Positions 35,701 to 46,717 of a DNA stretch of 64,000 nt are shown piece by piece. The first letter of the stretch is position 1. Every line of letters starts with the position of its first letter. Origin of the DNA: Trichopria drosophilae (Eukaryota > Arthropoda > Insecta > Hymenoptera > Diapriidae); NCBI GenBank assembly GCA_030407085.1, contig CM059587.1, forward strand, positions 77,613,001-77,677,000, given 5' to 3'. A program made the position numbers and the translations under genes. The notes below the pieces were generated by a model. It did not search any database. It had not been told where the DNA came from and saw only the letters and a list, made by a program, of their open reading frames with translations.

Positions 35701-35797
35701 CGCTTCTCCACCATTTCAACTTCCAACCCTCGTTACGCAACAGATTTTTCAGTACCTCAGCGTAACAGACTTGAGAAACGTTTCTATTCTGAAATAG
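32762..35797 (+). CDS. Ankyrin-repeat protein with C-terminal PRANC/F-box-like domain
   Basis: An intact single-exon frame of 1,011 residues from ATG 32762 (an in-frame TTG at 32732 adds ten). About twenty ankyrin repeats of the TPLHxAxxxxxxxxVxxLLxxGAxxN type fill residues ~10-880. Among them are two cysteine-rich inserts of similar form (near residues 277-290 and 535-550, both 'CD..C.C.E..C..'). The last ~110 residues, with a final LPTLVTQQIFQYLSVTDLRN, have the form of the PRANC domain, an F-box-like module known from poxvirus ankyrin proteins, Wolbachia and parasitoid wasps such as Nasonia. Such proteins couple an ankyrin target-binding surface to SKP1-cullin ubiquitin ligases; that role here is inference. 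It lies 4 kb from the Wolbachia block but is intact while that block is decayed. Confidence 0.85.
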   Translation: MEKDSVINANILTAIHDGSLKTVQEIISAVGLSRIKCWDNGYELLYQSLVNHQTEIAEWLLFQNCKVNGPDPRDHYNTPLHLAILDSNVRIVRLLLERKADVHARSITGCTAFHIAFFMNGIDEIKKLLVQYGADINANLSCTDNLREPYLRVDVGRESFLIDKKTKCYRNGGVKGFNILYLAILERRPDWVAEILSYGLDVKNKQNKAAFFQALYCSGPKIVKIVKLLKHHFFVSDDDINNRELIFKCIRSGHTDIVRDILKFGASVNVQCDPKFCCENVCTLLHTAVKYGRTKIIEMLINHGANVNAKNKKGIVPIYYSIKNEDIETTIFLLCYGANLRGISACFSADNSKNNQVSDGLPLHSAVLEEDDRLVKHLLEKGVDPNAVDRKGRSALHLAINKFPSFIQLEIVRHLLEYGADVDVLNQNGNTVLYIAVQQRNAKIITEILKHKPNLNNKSNKSAFKSAILNSTGMDEILEYFRINGFHVDRDFINNFRLLLTCTVNGHTWILEELLKHGTNPNISCDDSCSCNEGCSVFHGIAIINPSLSKNIVETVKLLLKYGANINIADRTGMRPIDCAVKYQNVQMVELFLKNGAQVEDNVSWKLLRDSVRFGQWDLLKLFINYGADVNFMDENGRTLVCHALENNKKEILQLLLKKGINLKDNCMPLLTAARMGNRELVEEFLRRGADVNFRDKYGTTALHFAVWNNDESLLRFFISNGARVYASESDRKAILLDAPNKEDDERRMKRIFTTPLHIAAADNAKLNILRMLLELNETDVNCKDGQANTPFHVASRLNQLETIETLLEYGANIAAVNNMGYSPFHSYLHSGSSKLLIGYNSEFQKQYHLEVKNKLVCVHWESMVEFFIKHVVKENATNDVMKCRAMDNIFTTYYRFYNQCQKEIESMKDEQICKNLSVHDLFCKSIRALTVHVRKEEVLNIFNSNIIKEKFPIYADILTKQFKKSEERKELLEAGEILFASPPFQLPTLVTQQIFQYLSVTDLRNVSILK

Positions 35798-37865
35798 ACA
35801 TTTTCAGTAATTGCGTCGTTTAGTTGCATAATTTTATAAATATGTAATATAACAGGGATATTTAATATTTATAATAGAAAGAAATAAAAATGAATATCAA
35901 GTTTGGTCGTTTCATTTTACCTTGATTCAATCAAAACTTATTTGATACATCCTTCGTAAAAAACAAGATAACATTATTACATCTTTTTTAATTCATCGAT
36001 ACAATTACAACCATTCTCTACGATTTGGAAACATTCTTTTATTTTTTCCATACACAAATATGGTGATAAACACAATATTCAAAATTATCAACCTATAGTG
36101 ATAAAAACACCCAACACATCAAAAAGTATACGAAAAATCTGTGTACGATTTAGTACGAAATAAATTTGTTTCTTTCCCGCTCTTTGAGTTATGAATGCGA
36201 GTCTATATGATCTTATACGAGTTACTTAAACGCACATAACCTCAAAGAAACCATTATACTACTTTGGATTATATCGAATGATTTGAACTCAAAACTCTAA
36301 AACAGAACATTTTTTCAAGAATTATGAAATGCGGGAAACGATATAATTTATTCTTCGATTAAATTGACAGAATTTAAAGCTATTCTAAGCCGCAACAAAT
36401 CAATTTTTGGAACCAGTTAAATACGGTATCGTATAAGATCGAATGCGAATTCAATTCTGGAATTACAGGTCGTATAAAATAGTATGAATTTGAACAAGAA
36501 TCTCGGATAATCAATACGCCACTAGAAAGAAATAGAATAAAAAATATCGGTCGCGTATACTTTCTGGTTATTTCCAAAATGTTTGATTTTATCATTTGTA
36601 ATAACCCAGATAGCAACGTGAGTTCATAATAGGGTGCATAATGAAACTCGTAAATGAGACTAAAGCGCACGTTTGCGCTCCATGTGAGTGCTATATGTGT
36701 TCTCAAATCGCCTGACAATTGTCACTCACGTATGAGTTTTGCTTTATGAAGAAATTCGCGCATGCGCAAACCGTTAACGTTCTGTCGCATAAGCGTTCCA
36801 CCCGACGGCTATTGGTTACCGACTTATACCGTTGACCAATCATTAGCGTTACTTATGAATAAAATTATAATTGAGCAGGACGGATTTATGAATTATATCA
36901 GATTAACTGATAAAATATGGAATTTTGGCTTTCAAGGCAAATTATATAATTGGTTTGTATCATACTTATCATCCCGTACACTATCGACTAGTTTAACCCT
37001 TTTCATGCCAAAAGGCCACAATTTTTTCAAATCTGCTATTAGGTTGGTTCTATGACGTTTGATTTTTTCAAAATGGTGGCTAATTTACGAAAACAAATAA
37101 TTTAAATTTAATTTTTAAAAACCATAGAACAAAACTAATAGCAGCTTTGTAAAGTACGGACAAAAATACGTGAGAAAATATGGTTTTGAAATTTGTTTGC
37201 TTATCACTACACAGATAAAAACATGACAAAATTATGGCCGTTTTCAATGGTACCATGGAAATTGACTTGCAAATTACCATGACGGTTATTTCAAGGTCAA
37301 GTTAATTTTTGTTAATAGGAACCTAGTTTTTTATGGATTCGGAAAGAGCTGAATATGGTATAACCGATATTTTGATTAAGGTCATTTCAAGGTGAAACTT
37401 AAACGTTCCCGTAACGGCGAATTATCTCAGCAGGAATGCATTTTCGGGAAAATGTTTCAGACAAAAGTTTAAGGATTTTCTCCACTACTTTTTTCCACGA
37501 ATTTGGAAAGAGGGGAAATTTCATGTTCAGGACATGACCAACATACCTTTTAAGTCAGAATCAAGGTCATTTCAAGGTGAATATCTCATAAATTCCTGTA
37601 TGACAATAATGTCTTGACGAGAGTGCACTTTTTTGCGAAATGCTATTCCTTGGCTATCTACATACTGGTAATATTGAATTTGACCTTGACCATTACTTTA
37701 AAGGTCACTTCGAGGTCAAGTTCAATTTTTCAAATGATAACCACCATTTTTTAGAGCGAAAAGTCTTACGTCAGAATATGACTTTGTCCACACCCTTTAA
37801 TTCAATGTCCAATGTCATTTCAAGGTGAATGTTCGAAAATTTCAGGGATGGCAATATTAACTGAG
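35798..37865. other. No intact gene; RT scrap and AGGTCATTTCAAGGT repeats
   Basis: AATAAA-type signals near 35881 would serve the ankyrin gene. A fragment at about 36890-37000 translates to GFQGKLYNWFVSYLSSRT, a LINE RT motif, so a dead LINE scrap lies here. From 37250 to 37840 the words 'aaggtcatttcaaggt' / 'aggtcacttcgaggtcaag' recur at about 60-120 bp spacing as a degenerate minisatellite-like tract. Confidence 0.5.
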
Positions 37866-39847
37866 CGACGTTTTAACTGAAATTTCAAACATCCTGTAAT
37901 ATGTGCGATAGTCTTGACGAAGTCTTTTCTTACAATACCGCTGGCATTAGGATTACCCGAGAAGTACCGCTTGAAAATAGCACGGTCGTATCGGTTTACA
38001 TCTCTTAGGGGTGCTTTGTTCAGGTGGTTGGGTTTACATACTTACATTCTTTGTTGTGTTTACCTACTATTTTATTTTACATTTGTATGGTAGAATACTT
38101 TACATCTTTTGTAACCAAAAACAGCAGGTAAACAGTAGCACAAAGAAAGTCTTTCTGCGCGCTGTCAGAACGCATATTGCCGGAGAAAAATCCGGGATTT
38201 TTCGATCGCGGATTTATCCGCGACTATTACTTCGCGCCTAAGTGTTCAAACCGTTATTCGTGCGCTGAATGGCAGTGGCCTATCTGCGTGTAAATACTTT
38301 CCTGAACATTTGCAACATACCCTGGTGTGATTGAGTTAGAAATATGTATATTATCCATTCTTGCAAATTATTAATATCGGCAGGTTTTTTCTCAAACACT
38401 TTACTCTTCAAGTATCCCCAATAAAAGAAGTCCAACGGTGTTAAGTCCGGTGATCGGGGCGGCCATTCAATCGGTACTCTTGTGCCAATCCATTTATTAA
38501 GAAACACTTCATTACGGTAATCTCGAGTAACTACCGCGAAGTGAGCTGGGGCTCCATCTTGTTGAAGCCAAACTTGTTCAAAAGCGAGTCCAAGAATTTC
38601 TGGGGTACATGGGACCACTTTCGTTCGTATAATAGATGCAGGTAATTCTCAGCATTTATGTTAACCGCGTTAAAATACGGCCCTACAATATTTTGTCTAA
38701 TAATTCCTGCCCAAATATTAAATTATTTTGTGGGTGTTGAGTAAGCGAATCTCTCATCCAATGAGGATTAACGTGCACCCATTATCGCATTTTCTGACGA
38801 TTGACAGATTCGCTAAATTCAAAAGTAGCTTCGTCAGAAAAACAAATCCAACTGAAGAATTGATTGTTATCGTCATTATATCTCGTTATCATTTCATCGC
38901 AAAACTCTACTCTTCTGTCATAGTCATCTTCGAAGAGTTCTTGGACGAGTCGTATTTTAAACGGGTGGTAACGTGTGACTTTAAAATTTTTGTAACGGAT
39001 TTTCGGTCGTTATCGTATTTCTGAGCTATTCTCGAAGGCGGATTGTGCGGGGTTTCAATAATATTTTGGAGAACCTGCATAGACACGTCATCGTTTGTAG
39101 CTGTTTTTGGTCTACCCGATCTTCCTTCGTCAATAACTGAACTAGTTCTCTGAAATCGTAAAACAGTACGATGGACAGAAGATTTTGAAATTGGATCACG
39201 ATTTCGAAATCTGTTATTAAACGGCGTAGCAGCTTCTTCATAGGATCTCATTTTATCACCACATCCTCGCATTACAGAGCATGAATTCGCTCTCTATCAG
39301 TCAAACGCATTTTGGATACAACCAATAGCAAACCAATTATAAACTTATAATGCAGCAATGAATAATTGTATGAAATTATTTTCACAACAAAACCGGTGTC
39401 CAGAAGATACTCGAAAACAACTTAAAGCTTATGCATTCAAAATTTCATATTTGCATAAATGCATATATGCATTATAATGTGGTAGTTACCTAATCAATTC
39501 GGGTTTTACTCAGAAATATTATTATCTACTACTTTTACATTGTTGAGTTATTGAAACTAAATTGATTTCGACACGTACTTCTAAAAAAACAAGCAAAAGT
39601 AATGTCATTATTATACGCGTGTTAGTGTGCGTGTGCGTTTAAAAACACACCCACACGCATGCATACACACGCATACGAACAGGTGACAGTAATGACAACC
39701 ACCTGAACAAAGCACCCCGAAGATATGTAAACTCGACCGTGCAATTTCCACGCGGTATGTCTCGAGTAATGCTAATGCCAGCGTTATTGTAAGAAAAGAC
39801 TTATCGCACATATTGCGGGATGTTTGAAATTTCAGTTAAAACGTCGC
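37866..39847. mobile_element. Mariner-like (IS630/Tc1-mariner) transposon with ~170-bp inverted repeats
   Basis: The ends GCGACGTTTTAACTGAAATT (37866) and the complement (to 39847) extend as imperfect inverted repeats for about 170 bp, to 'ggtgctttgttcaggtggtt' at 38010-38030 and its complement at 39700-39715. They enclose a broken transposase gene on the minus strand. No TA duplication is visible at these ends. The right end directly abuts the first bacterial-type sequence (ankyrin coding DNA from 39848), so the element marks the host/bacterial boundary. Confidence 0.8.
38280..39272 (-). pseudogene. Mariner-like transposase, broken
   Basis: The N-terminal part (39272-38907) is the helix-turn-helix region with NRDPISKSSVHRTVLRFQRT and GRSGRPKTATNDD. 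The C-terminal part (38618-38280) holds WLQQDGAPAHFAV and PIEWPPRSPDLTPLDFFYWG, which carry the second catalytic Asp and the DDE/D-type ending. The middle (38620-38906), which should hold the first Asp, is interrupted by stops and frame changes. The family cuts and pastes DNA at TA dinucleotides. This copy cannot make a working enzyme. Confidence 0.85.
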
Positions 39848-40060
39848 CCGCTGCACCTTGCATGTATGATGGGGAAAGTGGAAATAGTAAAAGAGTTAGT
39901 GGAAGCAGGAGGAGAAATAGAGCAAGCAGATAAATTTGGAATGACAGCGATGGATTATGCGAAAACCAGTAAAGAAGTAACTGAAGTATTAAAGAAAGAA
40001 ATAGACAGAATTGAAAGGTTATTTGAACAGCAAAGTGGGAAATCTTCTATGAGAGGCTAA
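39848..40060 (+). pseudogene. Ankyrin-repeat protein, 3' end only (phage WO type)
   Basis: The frame enters from the transposon end and encodes two ankyrin repeats (PLHLACMMGKVEIVKELVEA and a second ending MDYAKTSKEVTEVL) and a short charged tail with a stop at 40058-40060. The 5' part is missing; the break coincides with the end of the mariner-like element. In Wolbachia prophages an ankyrin gene often lies just upstream of the DUF2924/recombinase pair, as here. Confidence 0.75.
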
Positions 40061-40064
40061 AAAC

Positions 40065-40496
40065 ATGGAGGAAGAAATAGAAAAGAAAGTAATGAATTTA
40101 GAGAGAAAACCTTTGGATGAGCTGAGAAAAATGTGGAAGAAGGCATATGGAGAAGAAGCGCCTAAACATTCAAAGAAATATCTGATACCAAGATTAGCTT
40201 ATAGAATGCAGGAAAAAGTATATGGAGAAATGTCAAGAAAAGGATTAAAATGACTAGAGTATCTGGCAGATCGGCTAGAGAAGGGAAAAAGAATAAGTAG
40301 CGATAAATTACCAGTGGAAGGGACAGAATTAATACTAGAGAGAGGTGAAGAGACTCATGCAGTAATGGTAACAGATAAGGGTTTAATCTACAGAGAAGAA
40401 TTTTTCACATCATTATCAGCAGTAGCAGGAAAAATAATGGGAATGAGCTACAACGGACCTTTATTATTCGGGATGCGTGATAAAAGTGGAAATTGA
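40065..40496 (+). pseudogene. DUF2924-like phage WO protein, one nonsense codon
   Basis: ATG 40065 opens a frame that would run to the stop at 40494-40496 (about 143 residues) but for an in-frame TGA at 40251-40253. Both halves are in the same frame. The first half is helical with KKVMNLERKPLDELRKMWKKAYG, typical of the small proteins encoded immediately 5' of serine recombinases in phage WO and other alphaproteobacterial phages. The second half contains VMVTDKGLIYREEFFTSLSAVAGKI. It ends ten bases before the recombinase ATG, the usual operon spacing. Confidence 0.75.
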
Positions 40497-40506
40497 GGAG
40501 GAGAAA

Positions 40507-41982
40507 ATGCTGAAAGAGGTGAGGTGCGCAATATATACGAGAAAATCAAATGAGGATGGACTAGAACAAAAGTTTAATAGTCTTGATGCGCAACGAGTAG
40601 CATGTGAGAAGTACGTAAAGAGCAAAGAAGGCTGGGTAGTATTGGCCACAAGGTACGATGATGGCGGCTATTCAGGAAAAAACTTAGAAAGACCAGCAAT
40701 AAAGGAATTGTTTGAAGATGTAAAAAAAGGAGAAGTAGATTGTGTAGTAGTATATACATTAGACAGATTATCAAGGGAGACAAAAGACAGCATCGAAGAA
40801 ATTTTTTAGAAGGCATAGAGTAAATTTTGTAGCAGTAACGCAGATATTTGACAATAATACGCCAATGGGAAAGTTTGTATAAACAGTGTTATCAGGAGCA
40901 GCGCAACTAGAAAGAGAAATGATAGTAGAAAGGGTAAAAAATAAAATAGCAACATCAAAGGAGCAAGGTTTATGGATGGGAGGAACTTTGCCATTTGGGT
41001 ATGATGTAAAAGTTAAAGAATTAATAATAAATGAGAAAGAAGCAAAAGTGGTAATGCATATATTTAAAAGGATATGGAGCTAAAATCAATGGCAGAACTG
41101 GCAAGGGAGCTAAATAGTCAAGGTTACAGAACAAAATCAGATATCTTTAAAAAAGCAACAATGAGAAGGATAGTAACAAACCCAATATATATGGGAAAGA
41201 TAAGGCATTATAAGAAAGAGTATGAGGGAAAGCACGATGCGATAATAGAGGAAGAAAAATGGCAAAAAGCGCAGGAATTGATAAGGAATCAACCATATAG
41301 AAAAGCAAAATATGAGGAAGCACTGCTAAAGGGAATAATTAAGTGCAAGAGCTGTGATGTAAATATGACGCTGACATATTCAAAAAAAGAAAATAAAAGG
41401 TATCGATATTACGTGTGCAATAATCATTTAAGGGGAAAGGGTTGTAAATCAGGAAGCCGAAATGTAATAGCCGGAGAAGTGGAAAAAGAAGTGATGAAAA
41501 GAGCAGAAGATTTATATGAAAAATGTGGAGAAGAATGGAAAAATTTAAGTTTTGGAAAACAGAAAGAAGTAGTGAAAAAGTTAATAAAGGGAGTAATGGT
41601 AAAAGAAGATGGAATAGAGGTGAGCTCAGAGGATAAGGTGGAATTTATGCCAATGTGGTTAAAAAAGAAAGGAAATAAATGCACAGTAGTAGAGCCAGAA
41701 GCAAAAACAAACAATGCGCTACTGAAAGCAGTGGTAAGAGCCCATTCCTGGAAACGGCAACTAGAAGAGGAAAAATATAGAAGCGTGAAGGAGCTGAGTG
41801 CCAAAATTAATATAGGTACAAGACGTATACAGCAAATTTTAAGATTAAATTATTTAGCACCAAAGATTAAAGAAGATATAGTAAATGGGAGACAGCCAAG
41901 TAATTTGAGGCTAGCTGATTTAAGAGAAATACCGATGCTTTGAAGTGAGCAATTAGAGAAATTTTATGGATTAAAGGCGTAA
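40507..41982 (+). pseudogene. Phage WO large serine recombinase, four lesions
   Basis: This is the site-specific integrase type: a resolvase domain (IYTRKSNEDG with the nucleophilic Ser, DDGGYSGKNLERPA, YTLDRLSRE, QLEREMIVERVK), then the recombinase domain (ATMRRIVTNPIYMGKI), then a zinc ribbon (CKSCDVNM...CNNHLRGKGC) and a C-terminal helix-turn-helix. Lesions are one extra T in the T-run at 40802-40807, a TAA at 40880-40882, a one-base loss near 41074, and a TGA at 41941-41943, after which the same frame continues twelve codons to a natural TAA. Such enzymes integrate and excise WO prophage. Here it is inactive. Confidence 0.9.
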
Positions 41983-42455
41983 CTAACCATTTATAAAAAG
42001 AACAAAAGGAGAGAAATGAAAACTACCAAAACTATTGAAAGGTATTGCTAAGAAATAAGAAAGGTAGCCAAATTGCTGCTACTGCAGTTGATATAGAGGA
42101 ATCAAGGACCTCTGATGTACCAAGAGATCTTGAGGTAAAAGAACAAACTAATGCTGAAAAAGCTACAGGAATCGACACTCAATTATACAAAATATCAATA
42201 TAAATGATGAAGATTTTAGCATATCGGACACAACAGTGATAGAAAATGTATCCAATTTTAGCTGCATATTTTAATAGTAAACCTGGAGTATAAAAGGCAG
42301 CTCAGCCAATTATATGTTCCATATCCTCATTTTGTAGCCAGCTTAAAAACAATATAAAAGAGTATTCTTAGAAGACATTGGTACAATTTTCTTAATCTAT
42401 AAATTATAGAAGTCTATATTTAAATAATAATCTTTAACTTTTTTGGCAAATTAAT
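41983..42455. other. Bacterial-type spacer with degenerate coding scrap
   Basis: A stretch at about 42045-42200 reads in one frame as GSQIAATAVDIEESRTSDV and more before stopping, probably the remnant of a small Wolbachia gene. Nothing else is recognised. Confidence 0.4.
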
Positions 42456-44476
42456 CTACCTAGAAACTTCTCTCCTAGGATCAGAAGTCCTTCTTAACTC
42501 TTCACGTTCTGTCCATTTGTTGTTAGACTCGCTTATTACTTCAGGATGCATTAATTTTCCAGACCTTTCAAAATATCCCTGTTTAATAGCATAGTAGACA
42601 TAATAGTCACCAAGTGCACAATCCTCGCCTAATTCTTCTTCATGACCTTCGAATTTTTCCAATACTTCCTCTTTATTACTTACTTCTACTATAATGTGCT
42701 TTTATCTTGTACGTCAGGATACAGTCTAACGTCTATATTTCCCAAACTGGTATAGAAAGTTAATACTATACTGCTACCTTCTGTAAGATCTGTGTAATTC
42801 CTTATACCATCTTCAGTTTTAATTTCTACTTCACTATTACCTATCTTTATTATATTTCTTCCACACTTTACATCTCCATGGGTTAGACCTAAATCCCTTG
42901 TTCCATCTGTAATCTGCGCAATATCTATTGTACTGTCCTCTGAGTATTATAAGTAAGATACATTATTATCGATTTTTCCATCATATAGTTGACCGCTGGT
43001 AGCAGCCTTTGCTATTCTAAAAAATTCCTCAGTATTACTAACATACTCTAAATGAGCACTGATCATATTAGCCTTATGAGCTTTGAACTTTAATTCTATT
43101 GTATCAATGACTTTTAAACTTTCTGACCTTTTTAACTTCGCTCCTCTTGATATTAATGTACATACTATATCACTGGCAATTCCATAGCTTCCTTCTAGCT
43201 GAGCAATTTTTTCTAGTACGTGATCTGCAAAGTAATAATCTTTGTCTTTAGCAAAATTTAATCTCATTCCAGAAGCTATAATCTCATTTACAACTTCTTG
43301 TAATTCAATCATGCTTTTAGCTTTTACTACCGTACTTAAAAACTCATTGCGTTTAGCAAGGTAATTTATTTGATAAATCTCTGATAAAAAACTATCGCAT
43401 TTTTCATAATTGTCTTGTTTTTTACCTATAAAATCAGCTGCTCCTGCTTTTAAGAGCAAGGCTTTTACATTAGGAAATTGACGAGATGGCGAATCAAGAA
43501 GTACTGAACTATCATCCTTAACATTTAAAACTATCTTTAAGTCGTTGTCATTTTCATATTGATTTAAAAACTTTCTTACATTTTCAACCTCTGGATCATA
43601 AGCATTATCCCAATCTTCATCAGAACTTGTAGCGAGAAGCATTTTACCTAGTTGCTCTCTTAATTTTTTTTGACTATTAGTTAATAAACATCCTATAATG
43701 TTGTCATTATCAATTGCAACTTGCAGTGCAGTTTTTCCATCGTTATTTTTTATGCTTAAATCAGCTCCTTTGCTTATGAGCAAATCCATAGTTTTTCTGC
43801 TTTGATCACTACACTTAGCAGCATAATAGTGTAAAGGTGTGTTACCTTTTTCATCTTGTATATTTGGATCAGCTTTTGCATCTAAGAGATACCCAAGATC
43901 TTCATATCCACTAGAATAAATAGCAGTATCATGCAAAAGTGTTTTACCTTTATTATCCTGCATATTTAGATCAGCACCAGCTTTGAGAAGAGAAGGAATA
44001 ATTTCGTCGTATTCGAGAAACACGTTCAATATTGTTGTTCCTAGATGCCCTCTTTTTAGATTAAGAACGTACTTCAGGTCTTTATTTTTCTCGTTACTTC
44101 CTAAAAACTGCTTAAGATTTGAAAATGAGTCATAATTTCCCATATTAAAATCTTTTATAATACTATTGAGTAATTTTTGATTTAACTTTTTTTGACTCTC
44201 TTCCAGTTTTAAGTTAGGTGCATGAATAAGCCACTCATCTATTAAATTCTCTAAGTATTTTTTATCATCTATCAAACTTCTATCAGCCCAAAATAAATCT
44301 CGCTTAATGAATTCATAATAACTATCTACTGGTAATTCAGTTGCTTCTGTTTTTGGACTACCTATTTCTGAACACTCTTGTCCAGCACTTAGGTCACACT
44401 TCAGTTTTTGCTCATCAGTGTGTTTGCTTTGTTCACTGATAGGTTCTGCAATATATTTTACTGACCCTGCACCCAT
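42456..44476 (-). pseudogene. Wolbachia-type ankyrin-repeat protein, one stop and one frameshift
   Basis: ATG 44476 is preceded by a GGAGGTAAT ribosome-binding site. The frame carries about three recognisable ankyrin repeats (residues ~140-270, with ADLNMQDNKGKTLLHD, ADPNIQDEKGNTPLHY, ADLSIKNNDGKTALQV) between helical regions of unknown function. A TAA at 42947-42949 interrupts it, but the same frame continues to about 42690, then shifts (one base) into the frame ending at 42456. A full-length product would be about 670 residues. Ankyrin genes are unusually numerous in Wolbachia and cluster around WO prophages. It is divergent from the cif-like pair that follows. Confidence 0.8.
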
Positions 44477-45386
44477 ATTACCTCCTAGCTCTAGGCATAG
44501 AATGTATTATATACAACGTGTAGTATGTGTCAAGCTAATTTCAACATAATCTTTTTACTACTCATATTTTTGTTAAGTTTTTATGGTGAGTACTGCTAGG
44601 TTAAAAGTTGTTTATTACTGGAAGTTTTAGCCAATTTTACTATAGATCAACAAAATTGAGAACACCAGCTATATTTAATATATAGGAATATGATGCTTTA
44701 AAGGAGAGTGGAAAAACTGCTGAAGATTATACAGTAATCTGCGGAGCCACTTCAGCAGAATAAAAAACACATGCCAGTATTAGAAGAGAATTATTTACAA
44801 GTCAACTAACTTTTTCAACAAATATTTTAGTGAAGATACCATGCTAGCTAGTGTTATGAAGAATTGAATTATTGACTCTTCCTAAGATTGCAAAAAAGGT
44901 CGTATATTTGTGAGAACAAGCCGCGTAAAAATAAGGTTATAAAAATAAAAGATTTAAATTATTTCAATAAGCTTAGGCAAAACAGTTCGTATGTAAATTT
45001 AGCGAAAGTAGGCTAATATAGCTCGTTTTAGCGTATAATAAGATTACCACATAAAAAAGTTCGTATATATCACTTGGTAGACCATAAGATCCCAAAACAA
45101 AAAGCTCTCACCGCTCTTGGTTTTGAGTGCTGAAAGTGGTTGTATTATTTAATTCATTAGCGATATATAATATTAAATTAATAGTAATTCATTTAATAAT
45201 AAGTATTAAGATAAACTTATAAAAAACAGAATTTAAAAGTGAACAAAAGATCGTATATTAAGCCTATTAAGAGCCTTTTACTGAAAACCACTTTAGGTTA
45301 GAAAATTTTTTTAAAATAGTAATTGATAAAGTTTTAAAGGTAGAGCAATATTTCTAAAATATATTAAACTTTGTTAGGGGATAAGT
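44477..45386. other. Spacer upstream of the cif-like operon
   Basis: A short coding-like scrap at 44690-44764 ('DALKESGKTAEDY', ankyrin C-terminal style) is all I recognise. The AT-rich stretch before 45387 should hold the operon promoter. No -35/-10 pair stands out enough to name. Confidence 0.4.
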
Positions 45387-46615
45387 ATGGATTACGAAGA
45401 TGTACAAAAGATATTACTAACGTCTATTAAAGAAGATGATCCTCATAAAGGATTCAAGGAATTAGAAATTAAGAGATATTGTATTGCATATCAGGTATTA
45501 TTTAATAGATGGAATAGCATAATACTACCGCCTTTTTTAAAGAAAATTCTAGAAGGTGGAGACTGTTGGGAAGTTGGTGATACCTCAGATCATGCTAAGC
45601 TTAATAGGTATTCACTAGGGAAAAAATTATTAACCTTAAAAACTGAAGATGGACAAAAATCTCTTCTTGATTCCTTTGATCGCTACAGAATTGCCTGCTG
45701 GTGTTGTTTTGAAGACGAGATAAGAGCTATTTTTGAAGAATTTAAATTAACATTAGGTAGTAAACCAGTAGAGAGTTTGGTTAAGGGATGTGATAAAGGG
45801 GCTTTAATGATCTATTGGTCACATACTATGAATAACCAAGAACATCAGTTAGAACTAAATAATGAGCATCCATATGTTTACGCTTTTAAATGTGCGATGC
45901 TAGAAAAGCATGTTGAAGCCTTGGAATTCTTCTGGGATAAGTTACAGTCAATTGATTCTGTATCCCCAAAAAGGAAAGAAGATTTGTTGATGGAAGCAGC
46001 GTATAATAAAGGACGTTTTTCTACTGATGATGTTGGAATGGTTGATTTTTCCCTACGTCATCTTGATCCTAACAGATATTATTAAAAAGAGATTTTAAAC
46101 AACATGGATGTTATTATACTTTAAGTATATTAAGAAGAAACCATTCTTTCGAAAATGCCAGAAAGCTATTTGAACATTTAAAGTCAGAAGATTTATCTCC
46201 TGAAGCTTATAGTACATCAATGTTTGGAGCGTTAGATTCGGTTCTTTCTGTACCAGATGACAGTTTTATTAGGTCTGGTAGTGACATGCTTACCTCTATG
46301 TGGAATCGTCCTGGCTTTGAGGCTCATAGACAACACTTTTTGCATGAGTTAAGCGGACAGTACTCACCGTCCAGGTATAGAGTTGGTTGTTTGATTGAAA
46401 GGAATATGGCTATTGAGATACTGTCAGAAATTATCAATTCACTTAGTCAAGAGCAAATGCAATATATTATGGATAAAGATAAGTCAAGGTATGAAGTATT
46501 TGCCAAGGTTAGAAATAAGCAACTAGTTGGTGGAGGAGGTTATCAGTGACCAAGTTCATCATTAGATGTAGAAACTATACAGCAGAAGGTAACTGATGTT
46601 AGAAGAAAAGTGTAG
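45387..46615 (+). pseudogene. cifA: cifA-like gene of a cytoplasmic-incompatibility operon, broken
   Basis: ATG 45387 follows AGGGGAT at a suitable distance. The first frame ends at 46085 (232 residues). Coding continues directly in another frame from about 46082, a single indel near 46078-46084, and runs to a TGA at 46547-46549, beyond which the same frame stays open to a TAG at 46613-46615. The predicted protein is helical and soluble with no membrane segment. I assign it as cifA mainly from position: it is the gene immediately upstream, on the same strand, of a two-nuclease cifB-like gene, within WO-type DNA. In Wolbachia, CifA acts as the rescue factor and contributes to incompatibility. 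The sequence alone would only say 'Wolbachia hypothetical protein'. Confidence 0.65.
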
Positions 46616-46706
46616 AGTTTCTCTTTTTGAAAATTCAGTTACTTAGACTTAAACGAAAGCATACAAAGAATTTTAGTGAGAGTAAAAATTGTAAAAGGTT
46701 AAAATC

Positions 46707-46712
46707 AGGAGG
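46707..46712 (+). promoter_or_regulatory. Ribosome-binding site of the cifB-like gene
   Basis: A consensus AGGAGG five bases before ATG 46718 fixes the bacterial start codon and shows that the gene was shaped for bacterial translation. It has no role in a eukaryotic nucleus. Confidence 0.85.
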
Positions 46713-46717
46713 CGGTT

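Noticed and set aside
36380..36718. 112-codon frame on the minus strand downstream of the ankyrin gene
   Set aside because: No similarity I recognise; the hydrophobic stretch alone is not sufficient in AT-rich DNA.
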